64,000 bases of DNA, from positions 454,154-518,153 of the forward strand of contig NZ_LMSI01000020.1 of assembly GCF_001428075.1 (NCBI RefSeq). Reading direction: 5' to 3'. Source of the stretch: Arthrobacter sp. Soil764 (GTDB lineage: Bacteria; Actinomycetota; Actinomycetes; Actinomycetales; Micrococcaceae). The first letter of the stretch is position 1. Each line of letters opens with the position of its first letter. The position numbers and the translations under genes are program-made. The notes beneath the pieces are model-generated. The model searched no databases. It saw nothing but the letters and a program-made list of their open reading frames with translations, and had not been told where the DNA came from. Of this stretch, positions 11,080 to 20,355 are shown one piece after another.

Positions 11080-12042
11080 GTGGAAAACCTGTACGCCGTC
11101 GTCGTCACGTATAACCGCGCCGACTTCCTGCGCAACCTGCTGGCATCCTTCGCGCAGCTCAGCTCCGCACCGGCGCGGATCCTTGTCGTGGACAACGCCA
11201 GCACCGACCATACAGCCGACGTCGTAGCGCGGGCGGCCGCCGACGGCGGACCACCCATCCAGTACGAACGGCTCGACCGGAACGTCGGCGGGGCCGGCGG
11301 ATTCTCCCGGGGCGTGGAACTGGCGCTGGAGTCCGGCGCCGAATGGCTGTGGCTGATGGACGACGACGTAGAGGTGCTTCCAGGTGCCGTGGAGGCACTG
11401 GACAGGTTCACCCCGGACTACTCGTGCATGATCGGCCGGCGCTACGACGCCAACGGCAAACCGTTCTTCTGGCAGCACCACTTCGTCGAGGCACTGGGCA
11501 TCTTCCTCCCGGTCTCGCGCGACGTGTTCCGGCACTCCGACGTCTTCCGCACGAATGTGGGTAACTTCGAAGGGATGCTGATCAAGGCCTCCGTGGCGCG
11601 GAGCATCGGCTTGCCGGACCCGCGGTTCTTCATCACCTGGGACGACCTCATCTACGGCTGGCTTGCCGCTCAAAAGACGCCGGTGGTGTACGTCAACGCC
11701 TTTGTCATCAGGAAGGTCCGGGCACAGCGCCAGGTGGACCTGGGCCTGCGGCACCTTAATGATTCGTCTGACCTGAGCCGGCGCTATGTGATGCGCAACC
11801 GCGGGCACGTGGCGCACTATTTGCGGGCCTACGGCAGATACAACCGCGCCGGTTTCGCAGTGGGTACCGCACTGACCTTCCTGAAGGAACTTGTCCGGCT
11901 GGTCCTCGTTGAGCGGACCCTCAAAGGGGCCGGTGCGCTCTGGCGTGGATGGCGTGAATCGCGGAGTATCCTCGCGGACAACGGCTGGAAACCCATGCCG
12001 CCGCTGCCGGTACATCCGGGCAGCGGAAGCCGAAGCGATTAG
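11080..12042 (+). CDS. Glycosyltransferase family 2 (second copy)
   Basis: A 320-residue GT-A transferase related to its upstream neighbour. VVVTYNRADFLRNLL opens the nucleotide-binding strand, NVGGAGGFSRG matches the neighbour's segment, and D94-D95-D96 form the metal-binding triad in WLMDDDVE. A C-terminal Arg-rich amphipathic region could associate with the membrane. GTG start at 11080, six bases after the previous stop, so the two are probably co-translated. They look like an old tandem duplication that diverged. Likely role: sequential sugar additions to a wall or capsular polysaccharide (inference). Confidence 0.88.
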   Translation: MENLYAVVVTYNRADFLRNLLASFAQLSSAPARILVVDNASTDHTADVVARAAADGGPPIQYERLDRNVGGAGGFSRGVELALESGAEWLWLMDDDVEVLPGAVEALDRFTPDYSCMIGRRYDANGKPFFWQHHFVEALGIFLPVSRDVFRHSDVFRTNVGNFEGMLIKASVARSIGLPDPRFFITWDDLIYGWLAAQKTPVVYVNAFVIRKVRAQRQVDLGLRHLNDSSDLSRRYVMRNRGHVAHYLRAYGRYNRAGFAVGTALTFLKELVRLVLVERTLKGAGALWRGWRESRSILADNGWKPMPPLPVHPGSGSRSD

Positions 12043-12141
12043 TATCGTGCTAAGCCCCGACGCCGTCCAACAATTTTCGCGGCGGCATATTTTGAAACAG
12101 GCGCCTGGCCGCCGTGGTAGTGGAAGTCGGTTGCATCTTCG

Positions 12142-14010
12142 TTGAGTACAACATCAGAAACGCGGTCACCTGCCGCCGTACGGGACGAGAAGCCCGCCCT
12201 CTGGATCTGGATCCAGCTCTTCCTCGACTCGATGTCGTGGGTGGTGGCGATCGGCCTGGCGCTGCTGCTGCGCTATGAGATGGGCATCCGGGTGGAACAA
12301 TTCGCCGGTGCCGCCCTCATCGCCGCCATCGCCGTGGTGGCCCAGATGCTGGCCGGCTACTCCCTTGCCCTGTACCGGGGCAGGTACCCCTTCGGCAGCT
12401 TCCAGGAGGCCAGGGCCCTCGTCTTCGTCACCGTCATCGTGGCCGCCACTATAACGGCCAGCCTGCTGGTGATCTACGCGGAGATCAACATCGGCCGCAG
12501 CGTGGGCTTGATCGCCTTCCCCTTCGCCTGCCTCTTCATGTGCGCGGCACGCTACGCCAAACGGCTCTACGTAGAGGGCAGGACCCGGCCCGGGGACGGG
12601 GCACAAAACACCCTGGTCTACGGCGCCGGCTTCCTGGGCAACTCCCTGGTGACCCGGATGCTGCAGGACCCGGATTCGCCTTATTTCCCGGTAGGCCTCG
12701 TAGACGACGACCCCACCAAAAAGCACCTGCGGCTTTCCGGGGTCCAGGTCCAGGGCCGGGGCGATGACCTGCCCGCCATCATCCGCCGCACCAGGGCGAA
12801 GGTACTGGTCCTGGCTTTCGCCAATGTGGAGGCCAGCGTTGTCCGCCGCATCTCGGACGCCGTGGCCGGCCTGAATGTCCGCGTATTGGTCCTGCCCCCG
12901 CTGCGGGACATGCTGGGCACCGGCGCACCCGCCGGTTTCTCCGACTTCCGCGACGTGGCAGTGGAGGACCTGATCGGCCGGCGGCCCGTGGACATCGAGG
13001 TCGATGAGATTGCCGGGTACATCAAGGGCAAACGGGTGTTGGTCACTGGTGCAGGAGGCTCCATCGGATCGGAGCTCTGCCGCCAGATCGTGCAATTCCA
13101 TCCCGCGGAACTGATCATGCTGGACCATGACGAGACCGGGCTGCAGCAGACCCAGATCTCCATCACCGGCCGGGGGCTGCTGGCGGACAGGGACACTGTG
13201 CTGGCGAATATCCGTGACGGCGAAGCCCTGCAGGAGATCTTCGAGGACCGCCGCCCCCAGGTGGTCTTCCACGCCGCTGCGCTCAAGCACGCGCCGCTGC
13301 TCCAGCAGTACCCCGTGGAAGCCTGGAAGACCAACGTCTGCGGCACGTTGAACGTCCTGCGTGCCGCCCAGCACGCCGGCGTCACCCATTTCGTAAACAT
13401 CTCCACCGACAAAGCCGCCAATCCCACCACGGCCCTGGGCCACTCCAAACGGGTTGCCGAGAAACTCACCGCGTGGATGGCAGGCCAGACCGCCGGCAAG
13501 TACGTCTCCGTCCGTTTCGGCAACGTGATGGGGAGCCGGGGTTCCATGCTGCCGCTCTTCACCGAACAGATTCGCGTTGGCGGTCCCGTCACGGTCACGG
13601 ATCCCGACGTCACCCGGTTCTTCATGACCATCCCCGAGGCCTGCCAGCTGGTAATCCAGGCCGGCGCCATTGGTGCCGGCGGAGATGTGCTGATCCTGGA
13701 CATGGGGGAACCGGTCCGGATCCTGGATGTTGCCCAGCGGATGATTGCCATGTCGGGAAAGGACGTGGAGATCATCTACACCGGCCTGCGGCCGGGGGAG
13801 AAGCTGCATGAGGAACTGGTGGGCAACGGTGAGCTGGACCGGCGACCGCTGCATCCGAAAATTTCACACACCAGGGCCACCGAGCAGGATCCGGACAAGC
13901 TGGACCTCAACGTCTGGCTGGCGCGCTGCGAGGCAGAACAGGGCCTGCACATCTCCGACATCCCCGACGACGAGGCCGATGACTCAGGTGAGATCCGGGT
14001 GGCGTCATGA
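12142..14010 (+). CDS. Membrane-anchored nucleotide-sugar epimerase/dehydratase (CapD/FlaA1-like)
   Basis: A 622-residue protein of the PglF/WbpM/CapD type. Four or so membrane helices occupy residues about 15-130, a CoA-binding-like Rossmann domain lies at about 150-270, and a C-terminal extended SDR domain carries the NAD loop VTGAGGSIGS at 301-310. The catalytic STDKAANPT...SKR segment replaces the usual YxxxK, as in UDP-sugar 4,6-dehydratases. It supplies a modified UDP- or dTDP-sugar to the neighbouring transferases (inference). The TTG at 12142 is the only plausible start before the first helix. It overlaps the next gene by ATGA. Confidence 0.9.
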   Translation: MSTTSETRSPAAVRDEKPALWIWIQLFLDSMSWVVAIGLALLLRYEMGIRVEQFAGAALIAAIAVVAQMLAGYSLALYRGRYPFGSFQEARALVFVTVIVAATITASLLVIYAEINIGRSVGLIAFPFACLFMCAARYAKRLYVEGRTRPGDGAQNTLVYGAGFLGNSLVTRMLQDPDSPYFPVGLVDDDPTKKHLRLSGVQVQGRGDDLPAIIRRTRAKVLVLAFANVEASVVRRISDAVAGLNVRVLVLPPLRDMLGTGAPAGFSDFRDVAVEDLIGRRPVDIEVDEIAGYIKGKRVLVTGAGGSIGSELCRQIVQFHPAELIMLDHDETGLQQTQISITGRGLLADRDTVLANIRDGEALQEIFEDRRPQVVFHAAALKHAPLLQQYPVEAWKTNVCGTLNVLRAAQHAGVTHFVNISTDKAANPTTALGHSKRVAEKLTAWMAGQTAGKYVSVRFGNVMGSRGSMLPLFTEQIRVGGPVTVTDPDVTRFFMTIPEACQLVIQAGAIGAGGDVLILDMGEPVRILDVAQRMIAMSGKDVEIIYTGLRPGEKLHEELVGNGELDRRPLHPKISHTRATEQDPDKLDLNVWLARCEAEQGLHISDIPDDEADDSGEIRVAS

Positions 14011-15032
14011 TGCCCCTGGCCCTGGTAGCCGCGGTTACCCTGCTGGCAAGCCTGCTGCTTCCCTTTGCCGTAAAGCCCCTGCTGGTCCGGATGGGCGTGG
14101 TGGATGTTCCTTCCGCACGTTCATCCCACGTCAAGGTGACCATACGCGGAATGGGCGTCGCCACGGCCGCAGCAACGGTCATTGGTTACGTGGCAGCCCT
14201 GTTGCTCGGCGTCGTCACGGTGGACCGCTCGGTGTCTGCCGTCGTGCTCGCCGTCATTGTCGCGTGCTCCGCCATCGGCTGGATTGAAGACCTGCGCGGC
14301 CTTTCCATCCGGGGCCGCGCCGCGGCCCAGCTCGGAATCGGCGCCGCGGGGTCCGCGGTGCTGATCATCCTCACCGGGCAATCGTTCTGGTGGCTGCCCC
14401 TCGGGGCCCTGGCGATTGCCGCCTACGTCAACATCGCCAATTTCATGGACGGCGTCAACGGCATCTCGGGACTTCACGGGGTCACCGCCGGGGGCGCCTA
14501 CGCGGTAGCAGGAATGCTTTCTGCACAACCCTGGCTGACCGCAGGCGGAGCCGTGCTCGCGATGTCCTTCCTCGGCTTCCTGCCGTGGAACCTGGGCCGG
14601 GGTTCGGTGTTCCTGGGTGACGTCGGCAGTTACCTGCTGGGAGCGTCAATTGCCGCCCTGGCAGTGGCGGGCTTCCTCAGCGGGGTCTACGTGGAGTACG
14701 TCCTCTCGCCGATCCTGGTCTATGCCGCAGATACCGGATATACCTTGCTGCGCCGGATCAAGGCGGGGGAGCGCTGGTATGCATCCCACCGCGAGCACGT
14801 CTACCAGCGGCTTACCGACGTCGGCTTCTCGCACCTGCAGTCGGCGGCTGCCGTGACCGTGAGCACCCTTGCCGTGATTGTCCTTGGTTTTGTGGCCGCC
14901 ACCGCCCAACTGGGTGTTGTGGCACTGTGCGTCGCCGCGAGCGTGCTGGTGCTTGCCCTGTACCTGGCCAGCCCGGACCTGATCCGCCGCTACCGGCGCC
15001 GGTCCAAAGTAACGCGGCTGCCGGTGACTTAA
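14007..15032 (+). CDS. WecA/MraY-type undecaprenyl-phosphate sugar-1-phosphate transferase
   Basis: Polytopic membrane enzyme that puts a sugar-1-phosphate (probably GlcNAc-1-P) on a polyprenyl phosphate and so starts a wall or teichoic/arabinogalactan-like glycan. The 341-residue protein has about ten hydrophobic segments. Family motifs are VPSARSSHVK near the N terminus, the NFMDGVNG cytoplasmic loop and FLGDVGSYLLG. Mycobacteria have wecA (rfe) at the same place between sua5 and the atp operon. ATG overlaps the upstream stop. Confidence 0.9.
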   Translation: MMPLALVAAVTLLASLLLPFAVKPLLVRMGVVDVPSARSSHVKVTIRGMGVATAAATVIGYVAALLLGVVTVDRSVSAVVLAVIVACSAIGWIEDLRGLSIRGRAAAQLGIGAAGSAVLIILTGQSFWWLPLGALAIAAYVNIANFMDGVNGISGLHGVTAGGAYAVAGMLSAQPWLTAGGAVLAMSFLGFLPWNLGRGSVFLGDVGSYLLGASIAALAVAGFLSGVYVEYVLSPILVYAADTGYTLLRRIKAGERWYASHREHVYQRLTDVGFSHLQSAAAVTVSTLAVIVLGFVAATAQLGVVALCVAASVLVLALYLASPDLIRRYRRRSKVTRLPVT

Positions 15033-15049
15033 GGTTGTTCTATCTCGTG

Positions 15050-15055
15050 TAGAAT
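15050..15055 (+). promoter_or_regulatory. Possible -10 element of the atp operon
   Basis: TAGAAT at 15050-15055 lies in an AT-richer patch 77 bases before the first atpI-like gene. The best upstream partner (TGACTT at 15025-15030) has a long spacer of 19 bases, so this is only a candidate. Confidence 0.3.
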
Positions 15056-15131
15056 TTAGGGGCAGCCCAAGCTGCCACTCCACCCCCTGCCTCCTGGCCA
15101 GCTGCCATGTGGTGCCGACGATTGGGATCGA

Positions 15132-15602
15132 ATGACCTCCAACGCCGAGTCCGGACCTGCGTCCGGCAACGGACCCGTTGGCGCCTCCGGTCCCACCCCT
15201 TCGCTGTGGCTGAACCTGCTTAAGCGCAGTTCAATTGCTGCTGCAGCCGGACTTGCGCTGTGTGCCATTCCTGCCGGACTCCTCAATGGAGCAGCCGGCG
15301 CGGCTTCCAGTTTGCTCGGGGGCCTGCTGGTCATGCTGTTCTTCGGGATCAGCCTGCTGGTCGGCCACTTCGTGGGACGCGGGAATCCGTCCGGCGCGAT
15401 CGGGATGTTCGTGGCCACGTACTTCATCAAGGTGGTTGGCTTCGCGATCGTCCTGTTCGTCATCGGCGCCCCGGAGTGGCTCCACGGACGCTGGTTCGTC
15501 ATTGGCGCCGTTGTTGCGGTGGTCCTGTGGCAGGCCGCGGAGATCCACGGCTTCAGCAGGGCGCGCCTCCAGATCTATAACGATCCAGAGGGGAAGGAAT
15601 AA
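15132..15602 (+). CDS. AtpI-like membrane protein of the ATP synthase operon
   Basis: A 156-residue protein with four predicted membrane helices (about 30-50, 57-77, 88-108, 115-135), first in the atp cluster. It matches the position and topology of the actinobacterial atpI/Rv1303-type gene, thought to help c-ring assembly or ion supply. The N-terminal 25 residues are Gly/Pro/Ser-rich. ATG at 15132. It is 4 bases ahead of the next small gene. The role is inferred from position and topology. Confidence 0.75.
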   Translation: MTSNAESGPASGNGPVGASGPTPSLWLNLLKRSSIAAAAGLALCAIPAGLLNGAAGAASSLLGGLLVMLFFGISLLVGHFVGRGNPSGAIGMFVATYFIKVVGFAIVLFVIGAPEWLHGRWFVIGAVVAVVLWQAAEIHGFSRARLQIYNDPEGKE

Positions 15603-15606
15603 CCCT

Positions 15607-15945
15607 ATGCGCAACGTACGGAAACATGCGCAGGCAGGCCGCTCCGCAACCACACGCGGGGCATCCGCGCCCGGAGTCGCGGGCGATAACTCCGACGGCG
15701 GCTACAACGCTGGAATAGCTGTGTTCAGCTACATCGTTGGCGGAATCATCGTCTGGAGTTTGATAGGGTGGGGACTGGATTATCTGTGGGGAACGCGCTG
15801 GATTGTGCTCGCAGGCGCTCTGCTCGGAGCCGTCGGAGGTTTCTACCTTTCCCACATGCACGGCCTCACCAGTTCCCGCAAAAATGCTGATGAGCGCCAT
15901 GCTCCCAGCGCACCGTCCCAGGACGGAAAAGATAGTGCCAAATAA
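15607..15945 (+). CDS. AtpZ/AtpI-family small membrane protein
   Basis: A 112-residue protein with two predicted membrane helices (about 35-55 and 60-80), the second containing WIVLAGALLGAVGGFYL. It fits the AtpZ/putative F0F1-ATPase subunit family that precedes atpB in many bacteria. I start at ATG 15607, four bases after the previous stop and behind GGGGAAGGAA; the longer frame upstream overlaps the preceding gene. Charged tails flank the helices. The function is inferred from family and position. Confidence 0.8.
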   Translation: MRNVRKHAQAGRSATTRGASAPGVAGDNSDGGYNAGIAVFSYIVGGIIVWSLIGWGLDYLWGTRWIVLAGALLGAVGGFYLSHMHGLTSSRKNADERHAPSAPSQDGKDSAK

Positions 15946-16026
15946 TTTCACAGGGGGAACAGCAGGCGCTCATGCTGCCGGACCCCGCCCAACGCCCAAT
16001 GATGGACACTGCAGAGAGGAAACGCG

Positions 16027-16827
16027 TTGATCGCGCTTGCGCTCCCGGCCCAAGATTCAGGAGAGTTTACTCCTCCTGGTATTAACGAAATGCATTTGCC
16101 GGCAATCCTGCCGTGGGGTGCCGCAGAAGGATTCTCCAAGCAGATGCTGCTGGTCCTCCTCTCTGTCGCAATTATCGCTACCTTCTTCGTGCTGGCTGCA
16201 CGCAAGCAGCAGCTGGTACCCGGCAAGCTCCAGTTCGCCGGCGAGGCCGCCTACGGCTTCGTCCGCAACGGAATTGCCAAGGACATCATCGGCGGCAGGG
16301 ACTTCATCAAGTATGTTCCCCTCCTGTTCAGCCTGTTCTTCTTCATCCTGGTCAACAACATCTACGGTGCTATCCCGCTGATCCAGCTCCCCACGTTCTC
16401 GCACGTGGGTGGAGCGTATGTGCTGGCCGGCCTGGTGTACTTCACCTGGATCGCCATCGGCGTCAAGAAGAACGGCCTGCGCTACTTCAAGCTGGCCACC
16501 GTCCCCTCGGGCGTCCCGTGGTTCATCCTGCCGATCGTGATCCCCATCGAGATCATCTCCAACTTCCTCGTCCGGCCTGTGACGCACAGCCTCCGTCTGT
16601 TCGCCACCATGCTTGCCGGCCACCTGATCGTGATGATTGCCGGATCCGGCATTGAATACCTGGTGATGCAGGAGAACGTCCTGCTGAAGGGCACCTCGGT
16701 CCTGGTCCTCGCCGGTGCCATCGCCATGTACATGCTTGAAGCCCTGATCATGGTCCTGCAGGCCTACGTCTTTACGCTGCTGACCGCGATCTACATCGAA
16801 GGCGCCCTGCACGCCGACAGCCACTAG
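16027..16827 (+). CDS. atpB: ATP synthase F0 subunit a
   Basis: Membrane stator subunit forming the proton half-channels against the c ring. It has 266 residues and five or six helices. The essential arginine is Arg190 in [14 protein letters not shown], equivalent to E. coli Arg210. TTG start at 16027 behind GAGAGGAAACG. The 107-base gap to atpE carries two small hairpins, CGAAG/CTTCG and CTTCCCC/GGGG-GAAG. Confidence 0.96.
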   Translation: MIALALPAQDSGEFTPPGINEMHLPAILPWGAAEGFSKQMLLVLLSVAIIATFFVLAARKQQLVPGKLQFAGEAAYGFVRNGIAKDIIGGRDFIKYVPLLFSLFFFILVNNIYGAIPLIQLPTFSHVGGAYVLAGLVYFTWIAIGVKKNGLRYFKLATVPSGVPWFILPIVIPIEIISNFLVRPVTHSLRLFATMLAGHLIVMIAGSGIEYLVMQENVLLKGTSVLVLAGAIAMYMLEALIMVLQAYVFTLLTAIYIEGALHADSH

Positions 16828-16934
16828 GCACCCGCCGGCGAAGCGCAGCTTCGGGGCAACCACAGACTTCCCCTCGCGGGGATGAAGCAACCCAAACAAC
16901 CTGCCACATGGGTGGCATCTTGAAAGGAAGAAAA

Positions 16935-17138
16935 ATGGAAGGCAATCTCAACCTCGTAGGTTACGGTCTGTCCGCAATCGGCGGTGGTATCGGTGTTGGC
17001 CTCGTATTCGCTGCCTACATCAACGGCGTTGCACGCCAGCCGGAAGCACAGCGTGTCCTGCAGCCGATCGCGTTCCTTGGCCTTGCGCTGACCGAAGCCC
17101 TTGCCATCCTCGGCCTGGTCTTCGCCTTCGTTCTCTAG
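16935..17138 (+). CDS. atpE: ATP synthase F0 subunit c
   Basis: The proteolipid of the rotor ring: 67 residues, two hydrophobic helices joined by the polar loop ARQPEAQ. The proton-carrying carboxylate is Glu54 in [13 protein letters not shown] 16935 is preceded by AAAGGAAG, the strongest ribosome site in the operon, which fits the high copy number of c. An in-frame ATG at 16908 would add nine non-conserved residues and is rejected. Confidence 0.97.
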   Translation: MEGNLNLVGYGLSAIGGGIGVGLVFAAYINGVARQPEAQRVLQPIAFLGLALTEALAILGLVFAFVL

Positions 17139-17189
17139 TCCTAGAGCGAAGCGAACTTTCAGAACCGAGTAGAAAAGGACGGGTGAAAT

Positions 17190-17741
17190 ATGAATCAGCT
17201 GATCATCTCAGCCGCCACTGAGGGCGAAGTCAACCCCCTCATGCCCAACCTCTGGGAAATGGGCGTTGTCCTCGTGGGCTTCCTCATCCTCTTGTTCATC
17301 GTGGTCAAGTTTGTTGTCCCGATGTTCGAGAAGACCTTCGCGGAGCGTGCCGAGGCCATCGAAGGCGGCATCGCCAAGGCTGAAAAGGCACAGGCTGAGG
17401 CGTCTGCTGCACTCGAAGAGTACAAGCAGCAGCTGACCGACGCCCGCACCGAAGCCAACCGCATCCGTGAGGAAGCCCGCGCCGAAGGTGCACAGATCCT
17501 TGCGGATCTCAAGGAGAAGGCTGCAGCCGAGTCTGCCCGCATCACAGCGCAGGCCCACGCACAGATCGAATCCGAGCGCCAGGCGGCCGTTGTGTCGCTG
17601 CGCTCTGAGGTGGGCACCCTGGCCACCACCCTTGCCGGCCGCATCGTGGGCGAATCGCTCAACGACGATGAGCGCGCAGCACGGGTCGTGGACCGTTTCC
17701 TGGCAGATCTGGAGTCCCAGAACGCAGGTGCAGCTAAGTAA
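17190..17741 (+). CDS. atpF: ATP synthase F0 subunit b
   Basis: Peripheral stalk subunit of 183 residues. One membrane helix lies at about 24-46 (MGVVLVGFLILLFIVVKFVV), followed by a long Ala/Glu/Arg-rich coiled coil to the C terminus. The stop codon TAA shares its last A with the ATG of atpH (TAATG), so translation is coupled. Unlike mycobacteria, b and delta are not fused here. Confidence 0.96.
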   Translation: MNQLIISAATEGEVNPLMPNLWEMGVVLVGFLILLFIVVKFVVPMFEKTFAERAEAIEGGIAKAEKAQAEASAALEEYKQQLTDARTEANRIREEARAEGAQILADLKEKAAAESARITAQAHAQIESERQAAVVSLRSEVGTLATTLAGRIVGESLNDDERAARVVDRFLADLESQNAGAAK

Positions 17742-18568
17742 TGGCAGGCGTATCGAGCGAATCGCTGGCAACAGCGCTGGCGGAGTTGGAAGCAAAGCTT
17801 CCGACGGCGTCGCTGCAGCTGGCAAAGGAACTCTTCGGAATTCTGGGAATGGTGGACAGCTCGGCTGGCTTGCGCCGCGCCCTGACTGACCCGTCCCGCA
17901 ACGGTGACGAAAAGTCGGCGCTGGTCAAGCAGCTGGTTGGCGGGAAAGTCTCCGCTGATGCTGCAGACATCGCAGGCGGACTGGCCAGCTCACGCTGGGC
18001 AAACGCCCGTGATATCGGCGATGCACTCGAGACTCTTGCCGCAACGGTGGTCATTTCCGTTGCTGAAAACAAGTCGGCCGTTTCTGCCTCCGGAATCACT
18101 GGCCTGGAAGAGCTGGAGAACGATCTGTTCTCCTTCAACCAGGCTGTTGCCTCCAGCCATGAGGTACAACGTGCTCTGTCCGAACCACAGGCCAGCAGTG
18201 CAGCCCAGGTTGCGCTTGCCGAGAAGCTTGTGCCCGCTGCCAGTGAGGAAGCCAAAGTCCTCATTGCGCAGGCTGTGACCCAGCCCCGTGGCATCAAGCC
18301 CACCCGGCTTGTTGAGCGGTTTGCCGAGCTGGCAGCCAAGCGGCAGCAGCGCTGGATTGCAACGGTCAGCGTGACCCGTCCTTTGACCCAGACGCAGCTC
18401 GCCCGCCTGCAGGCCGGCCTGAATGCCCTGTACGGACGGGAACTGAAGGTCAACGTCAATGTTGACCCGGCACTCATTGGCGGCATTCGCGTCCAGGTCG
18501 GTGACGAAGTGCTTGACGCTTCGGTCCTCACCAAGCTGGGCGAACTGCAGCGCCAGCTGGCCGGCTAG
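17741..18568 (+). CDS. atpH: ATP synthase F1 subunit delta
   Basis: Connects F1 to the b stalk. At 275 residues it is about 100 longer than the E. coli protein, as is normal in Actinobacteria. The N-terminal extension is an Ala/Leu-rich helical bundle, and the conserved OSCP core lies in the second half, ending with VNVDPALIGGIRVQVGDEVL. ATG overlaps the atpF stop by one base. Confidence 0.95.
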   Translation: MAGVSSESLATALAELEAKLPTASLQLAKELFGILGMVDSSAGLRRALTDPSRNGDEKSALVKQLVGGKVSADAADIAGGLASSRWANARDIGDALETLAATVVISVAENKSAVSASGITGLEELENDLFSFNQAVASSHEVQRALSEPQASSAAQVALAEKLVPAASEEAKVLIAQAVTQPRGIKPTRLVERFAELAAKRQQRWIATVSVTRPLTQTQLARLQAGLNALYGRELKVNVNVDPALIGGIRVQVGDEVLDASVLTKLGELQRQLAG

Positions 18569-18600
18569 CCGGACAAGCACAACAAACTGATAGAAACCCC

Positions 18601-18620
18601 GGTCACCGATTGCGGTGACC
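18601..18620 (+). repeat. Hairpin between atpH and atpA
   Basis: GGTCACC (18601-18607) and GGTGACC (18614-18620) form a perfect 7-bp stem with loop GATTGC. It lies 26 bases before the atpA start and 9 bases before its ribosome site (AGGAGAG). Confidence 0.55.
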
Positions 18621-18645
18621 ACAAACAGGAGAGCAGGGACTGCAG

Positions 18646-20283
18646 ATGGCCGAATTGACCATCAACGCCGACGACGTCCGTAATGCGCTGAACGAGTTCG
18701 CGGCGTCCTACGAACCCGGAAACGCAGAGCGCGTAGAGGTCGGCCGCGTAACTACCGCTGGTGACGGCATCGCCCGTGTTGAGGGCCTTCCCTCGGTCAT
18801 GGCGAACGAGCTGCTGCGTTTTGAGGACGGCACCCTGGGCCTCGCCCAGAACCTCGACGTCCGCGAAATCGGCGTCATCGTCCTCGGTGACTTCACCGGC
18901 ATCGAAGAAGGCCAGGAAGTGCACCGCACCGGACAGGTTCTGTCCGTCCCCGTGGGCGACGCCTTCCTGGGCCGCGTCGTTGACCCGCTGGGCATGCCCA
19001 TCGACGACCTCGGCGAGATCAAGGCCGAGACCACCCGCGCACTGGAGCTCCAGGCTCCCGGCGTGACCCAGCGCAAGTCGGTGCACGAGCCGATGCAGAC
19101 CGGCCTCAAGGCGATCGACGCCATGATCCCGATCGGCCGCGGCCAGCGCCAGCTCATCATTGGTGACCGCCAGACCGGTAAGTCCGCCATCGCGATCGAC
19201 ACCATCATCAACCAGAAGGCCAACTGGGCTTCGGGCGATGTAACCAAGCAGGTCCGCTGCATCTACGTTGCCATCGGGCAGAAGGCGTCCACCATTGCCG
19301 CCATCCGCCAGACCCTCGAGGACAACGGCGCGTTGGAGTACACCACCATCGTGGCTTCCCCCGCCTCCGACCCCGCAGGTTTCAAGTACCTGGCTCCGTA
19401 CGCAGGCTCGGCCATCGGCCAGCACTGGATGTACGGCGGCAAGCACGTCCTCATCGTGTTCGATGACCTGTCCAAGCAGGCCGAAGCCTACCGCGCCGTG
19501 TCGCTGCTGCTGCGCCGCCCGCCGGGACGCGAAGCCTACCCGGGCGACGTCTTCTACCTGCACTCCCGCCTCCTGGAGCGTTGTGCCAAGCTCTCCGACG
19601 AGCTCGGTGCCGGCTCCATGACGGGCCTGCCGCTGATCGAGACCAAGGCGAACGACGTGTCCGCCTACATCCCGACCAACGTCATCTCCATCACGGACGG
19701 CCAGATCTTCCTGCAGTCCGATCTCTTCAACGCCAACCAGCGTCCCGCTGTTGACGTGGGTGTCTCGGTGTCCCGCGTTGGCGGTGCCGCCCAGGTGAAG
19801 TCCATGAAGAAGGTCTCCGGAACATTGAAGCTGGACCTGGCCCAGTACCGCGACATGCAGGCGTTCGCGATGTTCGCATCCGACCTGGACGCAGCATCCC
19901 GCCAGCAGCTGACCCGCGGCGCCCGCCTGATGGAACTGCTCAAGCAGGGCCAGTACTCGCCGTTCCCGGTCGAGGACCAGGTTGTGTCCATCTGGGCCGG
20001 CACCAACGGCTACCTGGACGACGTTCCGGTGGAGGACATCAGCCGCTTTGAGTCCGAGTTCCTGGAGCACCTGCGCCACAAGTCCTCGATCCTGACCACG
20101 CTGGCCCAGACCAACGTGCTGGACGATGACACCGTGGCTGCCTTGAAGTCCTCGATCGTGGACTTCAAGAAGGGCTTCTTCGGCGAGGGTGACAACCACC
20201 TGGTAGGCGCCGGCCACGAGGAGCATGACGCCATCTCCGAGGGCGAAGTCGACCAGGAAAAGATCGTCAAGCAGAAGCGCTAG
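18646..20283 (+). CDS. atpA: ATP synthase F1 subunit alpha
   Basis: Non-catalytic nucleotide-binding subunit of 545 residues. Walker A is GDRQTGKSA at 173-181. The arginine-finger region (VSVSRVGG) and the family's C-terminal domain are present. There is an acidic, charged C-terminal tail (about residues 520-545), as in other actinobacterial alpha subunits. ATG follows CAGGAGAGCAGGG. A very stable hairpin follows the stop. Confidence 0.97.
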   Translation: MAELTINADDVRNALNEFAASYEPGNAERVEVGRVTTAGDGIARVEGLPSVMANELLRFEDGTLGLAQNLDVREIGVIVLGDFTGIEEGQEVHRTGQVLSVPVGDAFLGRVVDPLGMPIDDLGEIKAETTRALELQAPGVTQRKSVHEPMQTGLKAIDAMIPIGRGQRQLIIGDRQTGKSAIAIDTIINQKANWASGDVTKQVRCIYVAIGQKASTIAAIRQTLEDNGALEYTTIVASPASDPAGFKYLAPYAGSAIGQHWMYGGKHVLIVFDDLSKQAEAYRAVSLLLRRPPGREAYPGDVFYLHSRLLERCAKLSDELGAGSMTGLPLIETKANDVSAYIPTNVISITDGQIFLQSDLFNANQRPAVDVGVSVSRVGGAAQVKSMKKVSGTLKLDLAQYRDMQAFAMFASDLDAASRQQLTRGARLMELLKQGQYSPFPVEDQVVSIWAGTNGYLDDVPVEDISRFESEFLEHLRHKSSILTTLAQTNVLDDDTVAALKSSIVDFKKGFFGEGDNHLVGAGHEEHDAISEGEVDQEKIVKQKR

Positions 20284-20337
20284 TTCCGCACCGCCTGGTG
20301 TGCCGGGCCAAACGGTCCGGCACACCAGGCTACGGAA
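20284..20337 (+). repeat. Very stable hairpin between atpA and atpG
   Basis: Bases 20293-20309 and 20314-20330 form a 17-bp stem (one G-U pair) with the tetraloop AAAC. TTCCG (20284-20288) and CGGAA (20333-20337) close an outer 5-bp helix. There is no U tract after it. It begins directly after the atpA stop and ends 18 bases before the atpG start. It could protect the atpA 3' end or lower downstream expression (inference). Confidence 0.75.
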
Positions 20338-20355
20338 TGTTAGGAAAGGATAAGT

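Noticed and set aside
12166..13854. 562-codon frame antisense to the CapD-like gene
   Set aside because: It exactly shadows a conserved protein and shows His/Gly/Gln-rich noise.
18565..20325. 586-codon frame antisense to atpA
   Set aside because: Shadow of a highly conserved gene; no start context or domain.
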